Assembly: GCA_016711225.1 (NCBI GenBank)
Contig: JADJTK010000015.1
Coordinates: 62,001 to 126,000, forward strand
DNA: 64,000 nt
DNA from: Opitutaceae bacterium
Lineage (GTDB): Bacteria > Verrucomicrobiota > Verrucomicrobiia > Opitutales > Opitutaceae
Reading direction: 5' to 3'
A program made the translations under genes and the position numbers. Every line of letters begins with the position of its first letter. The first letter of the stretch is position 1. This document shows, piece after piece, positions 26,159 to 34,318 of this stretch. The notes beneath the pieces were generated by a model. It saw nothing but the letters and a program-made list of their open reading frames with translations. It made no database searches and was not told where the DNA came from.

Positions 26159-26857
26159 TCACCACGGAATCACTGTATGGACGTGAAACCACTCATGCAC
26201 CACCGGTACCCCGCGGATGATCGTGAGCACACCCATCACAACCAGCGTCGCCCCCGCCATCCGCAGCAACCAACGCCGATGCGTCTGCAACAGTTTCATT
26301 CCGAAGAGCGCCACCAGCAGTAGACCCGGCACCGTCGCCGCGCCGAAAAGCGCCGCGCCCGCCGCCGCACCGGCCACCGAGCCGAACCCCGCGGCATACA
26401 CCAGCGCCATGAGCGAGAGCCCACAGGGAAGAAAACCGTTGAGCCAACCGATGAGCACGCTGCGCCACCACGTGGGTGCCCGCAGCACCGCCCCCACCGC
26501 CCCGCACCAGCGGCTGCCATCCACCCAGCGCAACGCCCCGGGCGAAAGCCGCACCTCCAGCGCGTACGCCAGCCCGAGCGCGACCATGCCCAGCCCCACC
26601 GCGGCGCTCATCCCGTTCTGCAACCACGGCAGCATACCACTGCCCGCAATCCAGCCGCCCACCAGGCTGAACACCACCGCGAGGAACACGTAGGTGAGCG
26701 TCTTGCCCAGCTGGTAGGCAAGGTTCCGCGACACCACTCCGGCCACGCCCCCGCCGCCCGCGGAAGCCGCCAGCACGAACGGCCCGCACATGCCGATGCA
26801 GTGTCCGGTGCCCAACAGCCCCATCAAGAGCAACGCAAGATAGTCGCCGGCGGTCAT
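26159..26857 (-). CDS. SafE/TauE-type (UreH-like) membrane protein
   Basis: 232 residues, six or seven membrane segments. It carries GTGHCIGMCGPFVLA near the N-terminus and GWLNGFLPCGLSLMALVYAA in the middle (key FLPCG), the paired Cys motifs of the DsbD-like/UreH-like transporters implicated in metal or reductant transport for cytochrome oxidase assembly. The ATG at 26857 is chosen because the first helix follows. It diverges from thiG across 96 bases. The substrate is unknown. Confidence 0.85.
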   Translation of the reverse strand: MTAGDYLALLLMGLLGTGHCIGMCGPFVLAASAGGGGVAGVVSRNLAYQLGKTLTYVFLAVVFSLVGGWIAGSGMLPWLQNGMSAAVGLGMVALGLAYALEVRLSPGALRWVDGSRWCGAVGAVLRAPTWWRSVLIGWLNGFLPCGLSLMALVYAAGFGSVAGAAAGAALFGAATVPGLLLVALFGMKLLQTHRRWLLRMAGATLVVMGVLTIIRGVPVVHEWFHVHTVIPW

Positions 26858-26953
26858 CGCCCCATCGTCCCCCGCCCATCGGGACACGCAAATAGGAATT
26901 GCACGCCCACGCCCACCACCATCATTCACCCCGCACTCCCTACCACTGCCGAG

Positions 26954-27748
26954 ATGTCTACCACGCTCCAGCACGCACCGCTCATCATCGCCGGACGCAC
27001 CTTTTCGTCGCGTCTCTTCGTCGGCACCGGCAAGTTTCCCCGACCGGAGACCATGCGCGACGCCCTTGCCGCCAGCGAATCCGAGCTCGTGACCGTCGCC
27101 CTCAAGCGCGCCGATCTCTCCGGAGCGGGCGACGCCTTCGCCAACATCCTCGAGTTCCTCGAGCCCACCCGCTACCTCCTGCTGCCCAATACCGCCGGCG
27201 CCCAAAACGCCGAGGAGGCCGTGCGCATCGCCCGCCTCGCGCGCGCCGCCGGCCTGCCCACCTGGGTGAAACTCGAGATCCATCCGGATCCCAACTACCT
27301 CCTGCCCGACCCGATCGAGACGCTCAAGGCCGCCGAGATCCTCGTGAAGGACGGCTTCACCGTGCTCCCCTACATCAACGCCGACCCCGTGCTCGCCCTG
27401 CGCCTGCAAGATGTCGGCTGCGCCACAGTGATGCCGCTGGGCTCGCCCATCGGCAGCCACCGCGGACTGGAGACGCGCGCCCTCCTTGAGATCATCATCG
27501 AACAGGCCCGCGTGCCCGTCGTGGTCGACGCCGGCCTGGGCGCCCCGTCGCACGCGGCCGCCGCCATGGAGCTCGGCGCCGACGCCGTGTTGGTCAACAC
27601 CGCCATCGCCATCGCCGCCGATCCGGTACGCATGGCCCGCGCCTTCGCCGCCGCCACGGCCGCCGGTCGCGCCGCCTTCGAAATCGGGCTGGGCCGCCAA
27701 CAGTCCCGCGCCACCGCAACCAGCCCGCTGACAACCTTCCTCGGGTAA
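26954..27748 (+). CDS. thiG: Thiazole synthase ThiG
   Basis: 264 residues. It builds the thiazole phosphate ring of thiamine from 1-deoxy-xylulose 5-phosphate, dehydroglycine and ThiS thiocarboxylate. Visible motifs are FSSRLFVGTGKFP, VTVALKRADL (Schiff-base Lys region), LLPNTAGAQNAEEAVRIARLAR (NTAGA motif), VKLEIHPDPNYLLPD, VMPLGSPIGS and VVDAGLGAPSHAAAAMELG. It leads a thiG-thiH-thiS set, and no TPP riboswitch was recognised upstream. Confidence 0.96.
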   Translation: MSTTLQHAPLIIAGRTFSSRLFVGTGKFPRPETMRDALAASESELVTVALKRADLSGAGDAFANILEFLEPTRYLLLPNTAGAQNAEEAVRIARLARAAGLPTWVKLEIHPDPNYLLPDPIETLKAAEILVKDGFTVLPYINADPVLALRLQDVGCATVMPLGSPIGSHRGLETRALLEIIIEQARVPVVVDAGLGAPSHAAAAMELGADAVLVNTAIAIAADPVRMARAFAAATAAGRAAFEIGLGRQQSRATATSPLTTFLG

Positions 27749-27793
27749 GGACTTCACAATACTTTGGACGCCTCCGCACGATCTACTGCTTGA

Positions 27794-27852
27794 TGTAGGA
27801 GCGTGCTTGCACGCGATCTGCGCCGAGAATCGCGTGCAATCACGCTCCTACA
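27794..27852. repeat. REP-like palindrome between thiG and thiH
   Basis: TGTAGGAGCGTG...CACGCTCCTACA forms an imperfect stem of about 23 bp closed by an 11-base loop, with inner arms ACGCGAT and ATCGCGT. A related copy lies between thiH and thiS. GTAGGAGC/GCTCCTAC ends are characteristic of REP elements in several phyla. Confidence 0.75.
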
Positions 27853-27883
27853 TCCGATCCGACCAAGCCGTCCTCCCCGCGCC

Positions 27884-29029
27884 ATGCCCACCTTCTCCCA
27901 GGTCTTCCCGTCGCTCCCGCTCGCCGAACTCGCGACCGCCGGGCTCGGCACCACACCCGAGCAGCTCGCGCGGATCCTGCGTCGCGGCCGGGCGCTCACG
28001 CTCGATGACTTCGCCGCGTTGATCTCCCCCGCCGCCGAAGCCCACCTGGAAACCATCGCGCGCCATTCGCAGGAGCTCACCCAGCGCAACTTCGGCAAGG
28101 TCATCCGGATGTTCGCGCCGCTCTACCTCTCGAACGAGTGCATCAACACCTGCAGCTACTGCGGCTTCTCGCGCCACAACCCGATCCCGCGCATCACGCT
28201 CCCGATCGAGCAGGTGCAGCGCGAGGGCGCCATGCTGGCCGGCCGCGGCTTCCGTTCACTGCTGCTCGTCGCCGGGGAGCATCCGAAGTTCGTCTCCAAC
28301 GGCTACGTCACTGAGTGCATCCAGCGCCTGCTCACCCATTTTCCGAGCGTCTCGCTGGAACTCGGGCCGCTGGAGACCGTCGACTACCTCCCCATGGTCG
28401 CCGCCGGCTGCGAGGGCCTCGTCGTGTACCAGGAGACCTACCACCGGACGACCTACGTCGCGCTGCACACCGCCGGCCCGAAGAAGGACTTCGACTGGCG
28501 GATGGACACCGTGGAGCGAGGCTATGCCGCCGGCTTCCGGCGACTCGGCATCGGCGCCCTGCTCGGCCTGCACGACTGGCGTAGTGAAGCCCTCGCCGTG
28601 GCCGCCCACGCGCTGCACCTGCGCAAGCATTGCTGGAAGGCCTACGTCACCATTTCGCTCCCCCGCCTGCGCCCGGCCGCCGGCGGCTTCCAACCGGTGA
28701 ACCCGATGAGCGACCGCCAGCTCGCCTTGTTGATCGGCGCCTTCCGCCTGCTGCTGCCGCAGGTCGGCCTCGTGCTTTCCACCCGCGAGGGGCCGCACCT
28801 GCGCGACGGTCTCATGCCCCTGGGCATCACCTCGATGAGTGCCGGTGCCAGCACCGAGCCCGGCGGCTACAGCTCGTTCGACGAGAACTGGGCCCCCGGC
28901 GAGCAAAAGGGCGAACAATTCCACATCGCCGACGAGCGGCCGCCCGAGCTCGTCGCCGAGGCGATCCGTCGCCACGGCTACGAACCGGTCTGGAAGGATT
29001 TCGACCGCTCCCTCGTCGTCGCCGAGTAG
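27884..29029 (+). CDS. thiH: 2-iminoacetate synthase ThiH (tyrosine lyase)
   Basis: 381 residues. This radical-SAM enzyme cleaves tyrosine to dehydroglycine and p-cresol, supplying ThiG. The cluster motif CINTCSYCGF places Cys at 86, 90 and 93. Other features are LLLVAGEHPKF, VVYQETYHRTTY, LLGLHDWRSEALAVA and the C-terminal TSMSAGASTEPGGY. The start MPTFSQVFPSL follows the REP-like element; earlier in-frame starts lie inside the palindrome and are unlikely. Being ThiH rather than ThiO, it suggests tyrosine as the glycine-imine source. Confidence 0.96.
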   Translation: MPTFSQVFPSLPLAELATAGLGTTPEQLARILRRGRALTLDDFAALISPAAEAHLETIARHSQELTQRNFGKVIRMFAPLYLSNECINTCSYCGFSRHNPIPRITLPIEQVQREGAMLAGRGFRSLLLVAGEHPKFVSNGYVTECIQRLLTHFPSVSLELGPLETVDYLPMVAAGCEGLVVYQETYHRTTYVALHTAGPKKDFDWRMDTVERGYAAGFRRLGIGALLGLHDWRSEALAVAAHALHLRKHCWKAYVTISLPRLRPAAGGFQPVNPMSDRQLALLIGAFRLLLPQVGLVLSTREGPHLRDGLMPLGITSMSAGASTEPGGYSSFDENWAPGEQKGEQFHIADERPPELVAEAIRRHGYEPVWKDFDRSLVVAE

Positions 29030-29059
29030 GCCCGCACGCGCCATGCTCACGCTTGAGTT

Positions 29060-29118
29060 GTAGGAGCTGTGCTTACACGCGATTCCGAGCCCAGATCGCC
29101 TGCAAGCAGGCTCCTACC
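29060..29118. repeat. REP-like palindrome between thiH and thiS
   Basis: GTAGGAGC...GCTCCTAC ends enclose CTTACACGCGAT and ATCGCCTGCAAGC, the same design as the copy at 27794-27852 but more diverged in the arms. Confidence 0.7.
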
Positions 29119-29146
29119 ACAGAACCACCTCCCTCATCGCTCCGCC

Positions 29147-29359
29147 ATGTCGCTCCAGCTCACCATTACCGCCAACGGCCGCCAATTCACCGTTCTTGCC
29201 GGCTCGACGATCGGGGATTTTCTGCGCGAGCGCGGGTTCACCCCCGGGCTGGCCGTGGTCGAGCACAACGGCCAAGCGCTCACCCCTTCCGCGCCCGACC
29301 GCACCCCGCTGCTCAACGGCGACCGTCTGGAGATCGTGCGCATCGTCGCCGGAGGCTGA
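29147..29359 (+). CDS. thiS: Thiamine sulfur-carrier protein ThiS
   Basis: 70 residues, a ubiquitin-like beta-grasp protein. The C-terminal Gly-Gly (VRIVAGG), which becomes the thiocarboxylate, is present, and LTITANGRQFTV and LLNGDRLEIV are typical of the family. It delivers sulfur to ThiG. It is the third gene of the thi group. thiF is not adjacent. Confidence 0.93.
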   Translation: MSLQLTITANGRQFTVLAGSTIGDFLRERGFTPGLAVVEHNGQALTPSAPDRTPLLNGDRLEIVRIVAGG

Positions 29360-29380
29360 AACGGAGACTCCAGGCCAACA

Positions 29381-29824
29381 ATGCGAACGCTGTCGCTGTT
29401 CCTGTTCCTTCTTCTTCCACTTCTCGCCCGTGGGGCGTTACCGGTCGGGCATCCTTTGGCGAATCCGAGTCTCAACGTCATTGAACGCCCAACGGGCAAC
29501 TGGCCCGAAGGCGCACTCTATCTCCATGAAGTTGTCGGATACATTCTCGGCTCCCCTGATGAACGGACGACCGCTCAATCAATCCTTGGACAACGAGGCT
29601 ACGGGCGCGCAGGAAGACATTATCTCTACTGCGCAGGCCCAAGCGCACCTGCCGTAGTCGACGGCATCCCCTTCAAGACACGGGACGAAGCCTTGGCATA
29701 TCTGCTCATTCAAAGGATCGAAGCTGCGATCTACCTTTGCCCGACGACTACATTCCCGGATACCGTTCCCCTCGAGTTGGCGAACAAGGGGACCGTTTTG
29801 CGCGTTCTAGACTCACGAAAGTAG
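29381..29824 (+). CDS. Exported hypothetical protein
   Basis: 147 residues with a strong signal peptide (TLSLFLFLLLPLLARGA) and a purine-rich site (GGAG) 14 bases before the ATG. The mature part contains IERPTGNWPEGALYLHEVVGYILG and two Cys. No family is recognised. It starts 21 bases after thiS and may ride on that transcript. Codon use is less GC-biased than its neighbours, suggesting a recent arrival. Confidence 0.65.
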   Translation: MRTLSLFLFLLLPLLARGALPVGHPLANPSLNVIERPTGNWPEGALYLHEVVGYILGSPDERTTAQSILGQRGYGRAGRHYLYCAGPSAPAVVDGIPFKTRDEALAYLLIQRIEAAIYLCPTTTFPDTVPLELANKGTVLRVLDSRK

Positions 29825-29905
29825 GACAGGATTGCATCGGGCTTTTGGGTTTGCAGAGAGACGACACAATTGCCCGCCGTTCTCCTCATCCGCCAGCTCC
29901 GCGGC

Positions 29906-31417
29906 TCACCGCAGCGCCGGCACGATCAGGTCGGGGGTGGGCGCATAGCTCTCGTAGTCCCAGGCTCCGCCCTCCCGGACGCGAATGACCACATTGCCCA
30001 CCTCGTGGGTGAGCAGGGTCTCGCGGAAACGACTACCCGCCGCCCGCAGATGCGGCTCCACCTCGCCACGAAAGATCTGCTCATACGCGCCGCGGGCATA
30101 GATCGCCTCCTGCGCCGATACCACGTAGAGCGTAGCGTCGACCTGGCGGAGGAAATCGACGTCGACGGAACCATGGAAGTGGTGGTTGGCAAAGTAGACA
30201 TCGGAGCGGATCGACTCCGGGAACCGCCGCCGCGCGGCCTGCTGGTTGACGGCATAGGTGTCGGCACCATCCGAACACGAAAACCGCCCGTAGCTCCAGC
30301 GCAGGGCGAGCGAGCGTCTGTTCTCATCGTCCCCGGCATCGTAGGCGTTGAGCACCTTCACCTGCACGCCGCCCAGCGCGAACTCGTCGCCGGTCTTGAA
30401 GCTGCGGTAGTCGAGCACGCGTCCTACCACGAAGGTGGCCTTGATCGCCTCGAGTCCGCCCACGTGGTCGTCGTGGTAATGGGTGAGAATCAAGTGATCG
30501 ATCCGTTTGATCCCGTGACGGCGAAGAAACGGCACCACTCGTTCCGCCGCCGCCGCTGGCGCGCCAGTGTCGACCAACGCCACCTCCCCGTTGGGCAGGC
30601 AGAACAGCGTCGCCTTGCCGTGACCAACATCGAAGCCGACAATCGTCAGCGGCGCCGATTCCGCCACCGTCCGCACGGTGATCGTCCCTGCAGCACGGCT
30701 ACCGTCCTCCATCACCAACTCCACCGCATGCTCGCAAGCCGGGGACTTCGCCAACTCGGCCGCGGCCACCCCCACCCGCACGGCATCGGGCCAACTGGGA
30801 AACGGATGCTGCGTCGAGGGAACCGGCACACCATCCAACAGCACGGTCTTCAATACATGCCCGTTGAGATCGACCTTGTAAGCCAGCCCACGCAGATCCG
30901 AGCCGTAGACCACGATGTGCCGCGGTGAGAGCGCCGGCAGCTCGTAGACCGGGGCCGGTCCGCCATCCTCGCCGACGGAGAAACGCAGCAGATCCACGTC
31001 CATCTCACCCCGGTCGGCCACAAGCTCCAGTCGGTTGGCCCCGCGGACGAAGGAGAACGTGCGCCGGCACTCGAGCCAGCCCTCGCCCGTGCGCGTGAAT
31101 CCCACCGGCCACGCCACCTCGTTGATACGAAGCACCTGCGCCCGGTCGGCACCGCTCGCCCGATACCGCAAAAACACGTCGTAGCGCCCCGCCTCCGGCA
31201 GCTCCACCGTCCACCCCACGGAACCGACCTTCGCGGGAAACCGAACGCAGTGCCCGCCGCTGGCGGAGTCCTCGGCCACGACCGTCGCTCCGCCACCCAC
31301 CTGCCCCGCCTCCGCCTTAAAAATCGCCGCCGCACCCGCGGCCTCCAGGTGCCCAGACAGGGCGACCATACCTGCGATAACCAACAGAGCGCGGGGCATA
31401 CGGCCGGTGGAAACCAT
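29906..31417 (-). CDS. Exported metallo-hydrolase (ComEC/Rec2-like) with N-terminal carbohydrate-binding-like domain
   Basis: About 503 residues; ATG at 31417 or 31399, both just before a signal peptide (ALLVIAGMVALSG). Residues from about 35 to 155 form a CBM6/35-like beta-sandwich (VGSVGWTVELPEAGRYDVFLRYRASG, key PEAGRYDVFLRYRASG). The C-terminal half is a metallo-beta-lactamase domain with LILTHYHDDHVGGLEAI, the canonical HxHxDH, and VGFDVGHGKATLFCLPNG at its start. ComEC-type exported hydrolases of this kind have unknown substrates, possibly nucleic acid or lipid. It is convergent with the gene at 29381. Confidence 0.8.
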   Translation of the reverse strand: MVSTGRMPRALLVIAGMVALSGHLEAAGAAAIFKAEAGQVGGGATVVAEDSASGGHCVRFPAKVGSVGWTVELPEAGRYDVFLRYRASGADRAQVLRINEVAWPVGFTRTGEGWLECRRTFSFVRGANRLELVADRGEMDVDLLRFSVGEDGGPAPVYELPALSPRHIVVYGSDLRGLAYKVDLNGHVLKTVLLDGVPVPSTQHPFPSWPDAVRVGVAAAELAKSPACEHAVELVMEDGSRAAGTITVRTVAESAPLTIVGFDVGHGKATLFCLPNGEVALVDTGAPAAAAERVVPFLRRHGIKRIDHLILTHYHDDHVGGLEAIKATFVVGRVLDYRSFKTGDEFALGGVQVKVLNAYDAGDDENRRSLALRWSYGRFSCSDGADTYAVNQQAARRRFPESIRSDVYFANHHFHGSVDVDFLRQVDATLYVVSAQEAIYARGAYEQIFRGEVEPHLRAAGSRFRETLLTHEVGNVVIRVREGGAWDYESYAPTPDLIVPALR

Positions 31418-31567
31418 GCCCGAACCTAGGCGGAGCGGGCGGGACCAACAAGACCCGAAGGCAACGCAGCCGGCCGGAAGACCAGGATCAGGCATGCCCC
31501 AGCCCGGGAGACCAACGCCCAAGTCAGCCCCCTCATGGCGCCGCCTCCGCAGCAGGGCCGTGCGTGC

Positions 31568-32386
31568 TTACTTGCCGGATCCCGTCGCGAACTTCTTCAC
31601 CGCCGCGGCCACTAGGCCGTCGACCGTCGCCACTGCCGCCTCGAAGTCCACCGGCACGCCCACCTTGCGCAAGCCGTCCGAGGTCACTGGGCCCATGCTG
31701 CCGGTCAGCGGCCGCTTCGCCCCCTGACGCAGGGCCAAGGTCGAGGCCTGCTTCACGAACGATTCCACCGCCGAGCCACTCGCAAAGAGAATCGCATCCG
31801 CCCCGTGCTGACGAAAATCCGCCGCCGCGTCGGTGCCCCCCACCTCTACCGAATCCGTGCCGTAGACCGGCAACTGGTCGACGATCGCCTGGGCCTCGAG
31901 CAGCCCTTGCATCACCACATCGCGGTTCCGGTCGCCGGTCACCACCAGCATCTTCACATGCTCCACCGACTGGTAGTCGCACAACGCCTTCACCAGCGCC
32001 TCGCCCACGTGCTCGGTCGGCATGACGTCGACCTCCAAGTGCAGCGCCGCCAGCTCCTTGGCCGTACCCGGCCCCACCGCCGCCAGCCGAGCCCCGCCGA
32101 TCGCACGGATGTCGCGAAAACGCCGGAAGAACTCGGCAAAGAAATGCCGCACACCGTTGGCGCTGGTGAACACCAGCCACTCGTAGCTGGCGATTTCGCC
32201 AAACACTTCGTCGGCCGTCGCAGCGTCCACCTCCGAGACGATCTCGATCAACGGCAACTCGACCACCGTGGCGCCGAGTGCCGCGAGCTTCTCGCGCAGC
32301 TCGCCGGCCTGTTCGCGGGCCCGGGTGATGACGATGCGGCGCCCCGTCAACGGGAGACCGGCGGTAGATTTGGCGGATTCACTCAT
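31568..32386 (-). CDS. hemD: Uroporphyrinogen-III synthase HemD
   Basis: 272 residues. It closes and inverts ring D of hydroxymethylbilane to make uroporphyrinogen III. The family is weakly conserved, but RRIVITRAREQAGELREKLAALGA, WLVFTSANGVRHFF, AAVGPGTAKELAA and ADAILFASGSAVESFV are the usual landmarks. It overlaps the hemC stop as ATGA (32383-32386), which supports the assignment and coupled translation. Confidence 0.92.
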   Translation of the reverse strand: MSESAKSTAGLPLTGRRIVITRAREQAGELREKLAALGATVVELPLIEIVSEVDAATADEVFGEIASYEWLVFTSANGVRHFFAEFFRRFRDIRAIGGARLAAVGPGTAKELAALHLEVDVMPTEHVGEALVKALCDYQSVEHVKMLVVTGDRNRDVVMQGLLEAQAIVDQLPVYGTDSVEVGGTDAAADFRQHGADAILFASGSAVESFVKQASTLALRQGAKRPLTGSMGPVTSDGLRKVGVPVDFEAAVATVDGLVAAAVKKFATGSGK

Positions 32387-33234
32387 GGAAGCCCAAGCTC
32401 CTTGAGCACCCGCGCGGCGAAGTCAACGGGGGCGCTGCCATCATAGCACAGGCATTGCCGGCCGCAGCGTTCGTGAAAGAGCCGCACAGAACCATCGGCC
32501 GAGGCATGCGCGGCAAACGCGATCTGGCACCCAGCCCCGGTCAACGCCTGAAACGCCCGCTCGATGCCCACCTCCTGCCGCGTCGCCGCATCAAGCAGAG
32601 GGGCAAACCTCGCCTCGTCTTCGCGCCGGCACTGCACCGCCACCGCGCCCTGCCCCACCGCCGGCACCATCTCGTCGCACGTCAGCGGGCGAAACACCAC
32701 CCCCGGCCACTCGTGGATACCCAGCCGGTTGAGCCCGGCCTGCGCCAGGATCGTCGCATCGGCGTCGCCACGGGCGACCTTGGTCAGCCGGGTGTCCACG
32801 TTGCCGCGAATCTCGGTGAACTGGAGTCCGGGAAGGAGCCGAGCGATCTGCAGGCGCCGCCGCGGGCTGCTGGTGGCCAGCATCACCGGGGTCGCGACTC
32901 CCGCGCGCAGCACCAGCACGTCGCGCGGATCCTCACGGGGCAAATACCCGGCGACCACCAGATCGGACTCCGCCGCCTCCCCGGGGAGGTCTTTGGTGCT
33001 GTGCATCGCCAGGGTGGCGTCGCCACGGCGCAGGGCCTCCTCGATCTCGGCGGTGAACAGCCCCTTGCCTCCCTGCTTCTCCAGCGACCATTCCACTTTC
33101 CGGTCGCCTGTCGTCACAATCTTGAGCGCCTCGAACTCCACCCCCGGCAGCCGCGCGGCGAGATGGGCGATGACCAACTGCGTCTGGGCGAGGGCGAGCG
33201 GGCTCTTGCGGGTGGCAATGCGGATCGTCGGCAC
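32383..33234 (-). CDS. hemC: Porphobilinogen deaminase HemC
   Basis: 283 residues from GTG 33234 (PTIRIATRKSPLALAQTQ); an ATG ten codons upstream is possible. It polymerises four porphobilinogens into hydroxymethylbilane. Landmarks are ATRKSPLALAQ, KGLFTAEIEEALRRGDATLAMHSTKDLP (key MHSTKDLP), TSSPRRRLQIARL, EIRGNVDTRLTK, and TGAGCQIAFAAHA, where the Cys carries the dipyrromethane cofactor. It is the first gene of hemCD. Confidence 0.96.
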   Translation of the reverse strand: MPTIRIATRKSPLALAQTQLVIAHLAARLPGVEFEALKIVTTGDRKVEWSLEKQGGKGLFTAEIEEALRRGDATLAMHSTKDLPGEAAESDLVVAGYLPREDPRDVLVLRAGVATPVMLATSSPRRRLQIARLLPGLQFTEIRGNVDTRLTKVARGDADATILAQAGLNRLGIHEWPGVVFRPLTCDEMVPAVGQGAVAVQCRREDEARFAPLLDAATRQEVGIERAFQALTGAGCQIAFAAHASADGSVRLFHERCGRQCLCYDGSAPVDFAARVLKELGLP

Positions 33235-33264
33235 GCGGCAGACTTGGCCAGCGCCGCCCGCCAA

Positions 33265-33763
33265 GGGCGAGACGGAAGTTCCCGCCCCGCCGCCGCACCG
33301 ACGAGACAGCGGGACTCGGGGTGGGTATCCGGCCCTCCCGCTCCCGCTCCGCGCTCCGCCGCAATCTTTGGCGACCGCGAACCTCGCCCAACTCGAACGA
33401 CTGCCTGCCCGCGGGGGATGGCCGGCGGATTGGCGCTCCGCAAAGAAGAGTCGCGGCCCTCCTCCGCCCTAGCTTCCCCTGCCGATGCCTCCCCCGACGA
33501 GGCCTCCTGCGTCTGGCTAACAAGCCAACGCTAGTCTGCTCCTGAAGGCCAAGGTTGGGCCGCAGCCGGGTACGGATTTTTGATCTACACTACTATTTTT
33601 GTATGATTTTAAACATCTCTTATTAAATCACTTATGCTTTGGTTTACTTTTATACTTGTTTGGTAATGTAAGAGTCGCCAATCCAATCCCCGCCACCCGC
33701 CTATTCGCCTCCTCCTCGCGCTACCCACCGCTCGCCACAGCCGCGCCTTCCTCGCCCAAATCC
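33265..33763. other. Gene-free interval hemC/msrC with an A/T-rich island
   Basis: Bases 33265-33540 are ordinary GC-rich sequence without a convincing gene. Bases 33574-33680 drop to roughly one-quarter G+C, with TATTTTTGTATG, TTTTAAAC, TTATTAAATC and TTTTATACTTG. This marked compositional island 85-190 bases before msrC could be promoter/UP-element DNA, a protein-binding site or a foreign scrap. No hairpin or repeat copy was seen. Confidence 0.5.
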
Positions 33764-34288
33764 ATGAGCACTTCGTCCTCCTCGCCCGTCCCGACCTCCT
33801 TCCCCGACACCGCCAGCCGCTATCGCGCGCTGCACTCGGAGCTCGCCGGCCTGCTCACCGACGAACGCGACTGGTTGGTCAACCTCGCCAATACCTCCGC
33901 TCTCCTGAATCTGCGACTGCCCGAACTCAACTGGGCCGGCTTCTACCTGTGGCGCGGCGGCGAGCTGGTGCTCGGGCCCTTTCAGGGCAAACCCGCCTGC
34001 GTGCGCATCGCCCGCGGCCGCGGGGTCTGCGGCGCCGCGGCCGCCCGCCGCAGCTCGGTCGTGGTGGCCGACGTCCACCAATTTCCCGGACACATCGCCT
34101 GCGATGCCGCCTCCGCCAGCGAAGTCGTGGTGCCGCTCCAATTGCCCGACCGCCAACTCGGCGTGCTCGACCTCGATTCCCCGCATGCCAACCGCTTCAC
34201 CGACGCCGACCGCCTCGGCCTCGAAGAAGTCGTGCGCCTCCTCCTCGCCGGCACCGACTGGCCCGCCGAGATCGGCGACCGCGCTTGA
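33764..34288 (+). CDS. msrC: Free methionine-(R)-sulfoxide reductase (GAF domain)
   Basis: 174 residues from the ATG at 33764; an earlier in-frame start lies in the A/T-rich island and adds non-homologous residues. The GAF domain has the fRMsr signature LGPFQGKPACVRIARGRGVCG with Cys79 and Cys89, and GHIACDAASASEVV with Cys113, the three redox cysteines of the family. It repairs oxidised free methionine with thioredoxin. It fits the sulfur/methionine theme of the genes downstream. Confidence 0.93.
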   Translation: MSTSSSSPVPTSFPDTASRYRALHSELAGLLTDERDWLVNLANTSALLNLRLPELNWAGFYLWRGGELVLGPFQGKPACVRIARGRGVCGAAAARRSSVVVADVHQFPGHIACDAASASEVVVPLQLPDRQLGVLDLDSPHANRFTDADRLGLEEVVRLLLAGTDWPAEIGDRA

Positions 34289-34318
34289 TCAGGTCCCACG
34301 CAACTCGCCCTCCCTTCC

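Noticed and set aside
26858..26953. TPP riboswitch before thiG
   Set aside because: The 96-base gap lacks the conserved CTGAGA and ACCTGAxCTGGxTAATxCCAG landmarks and is too short for the full element.
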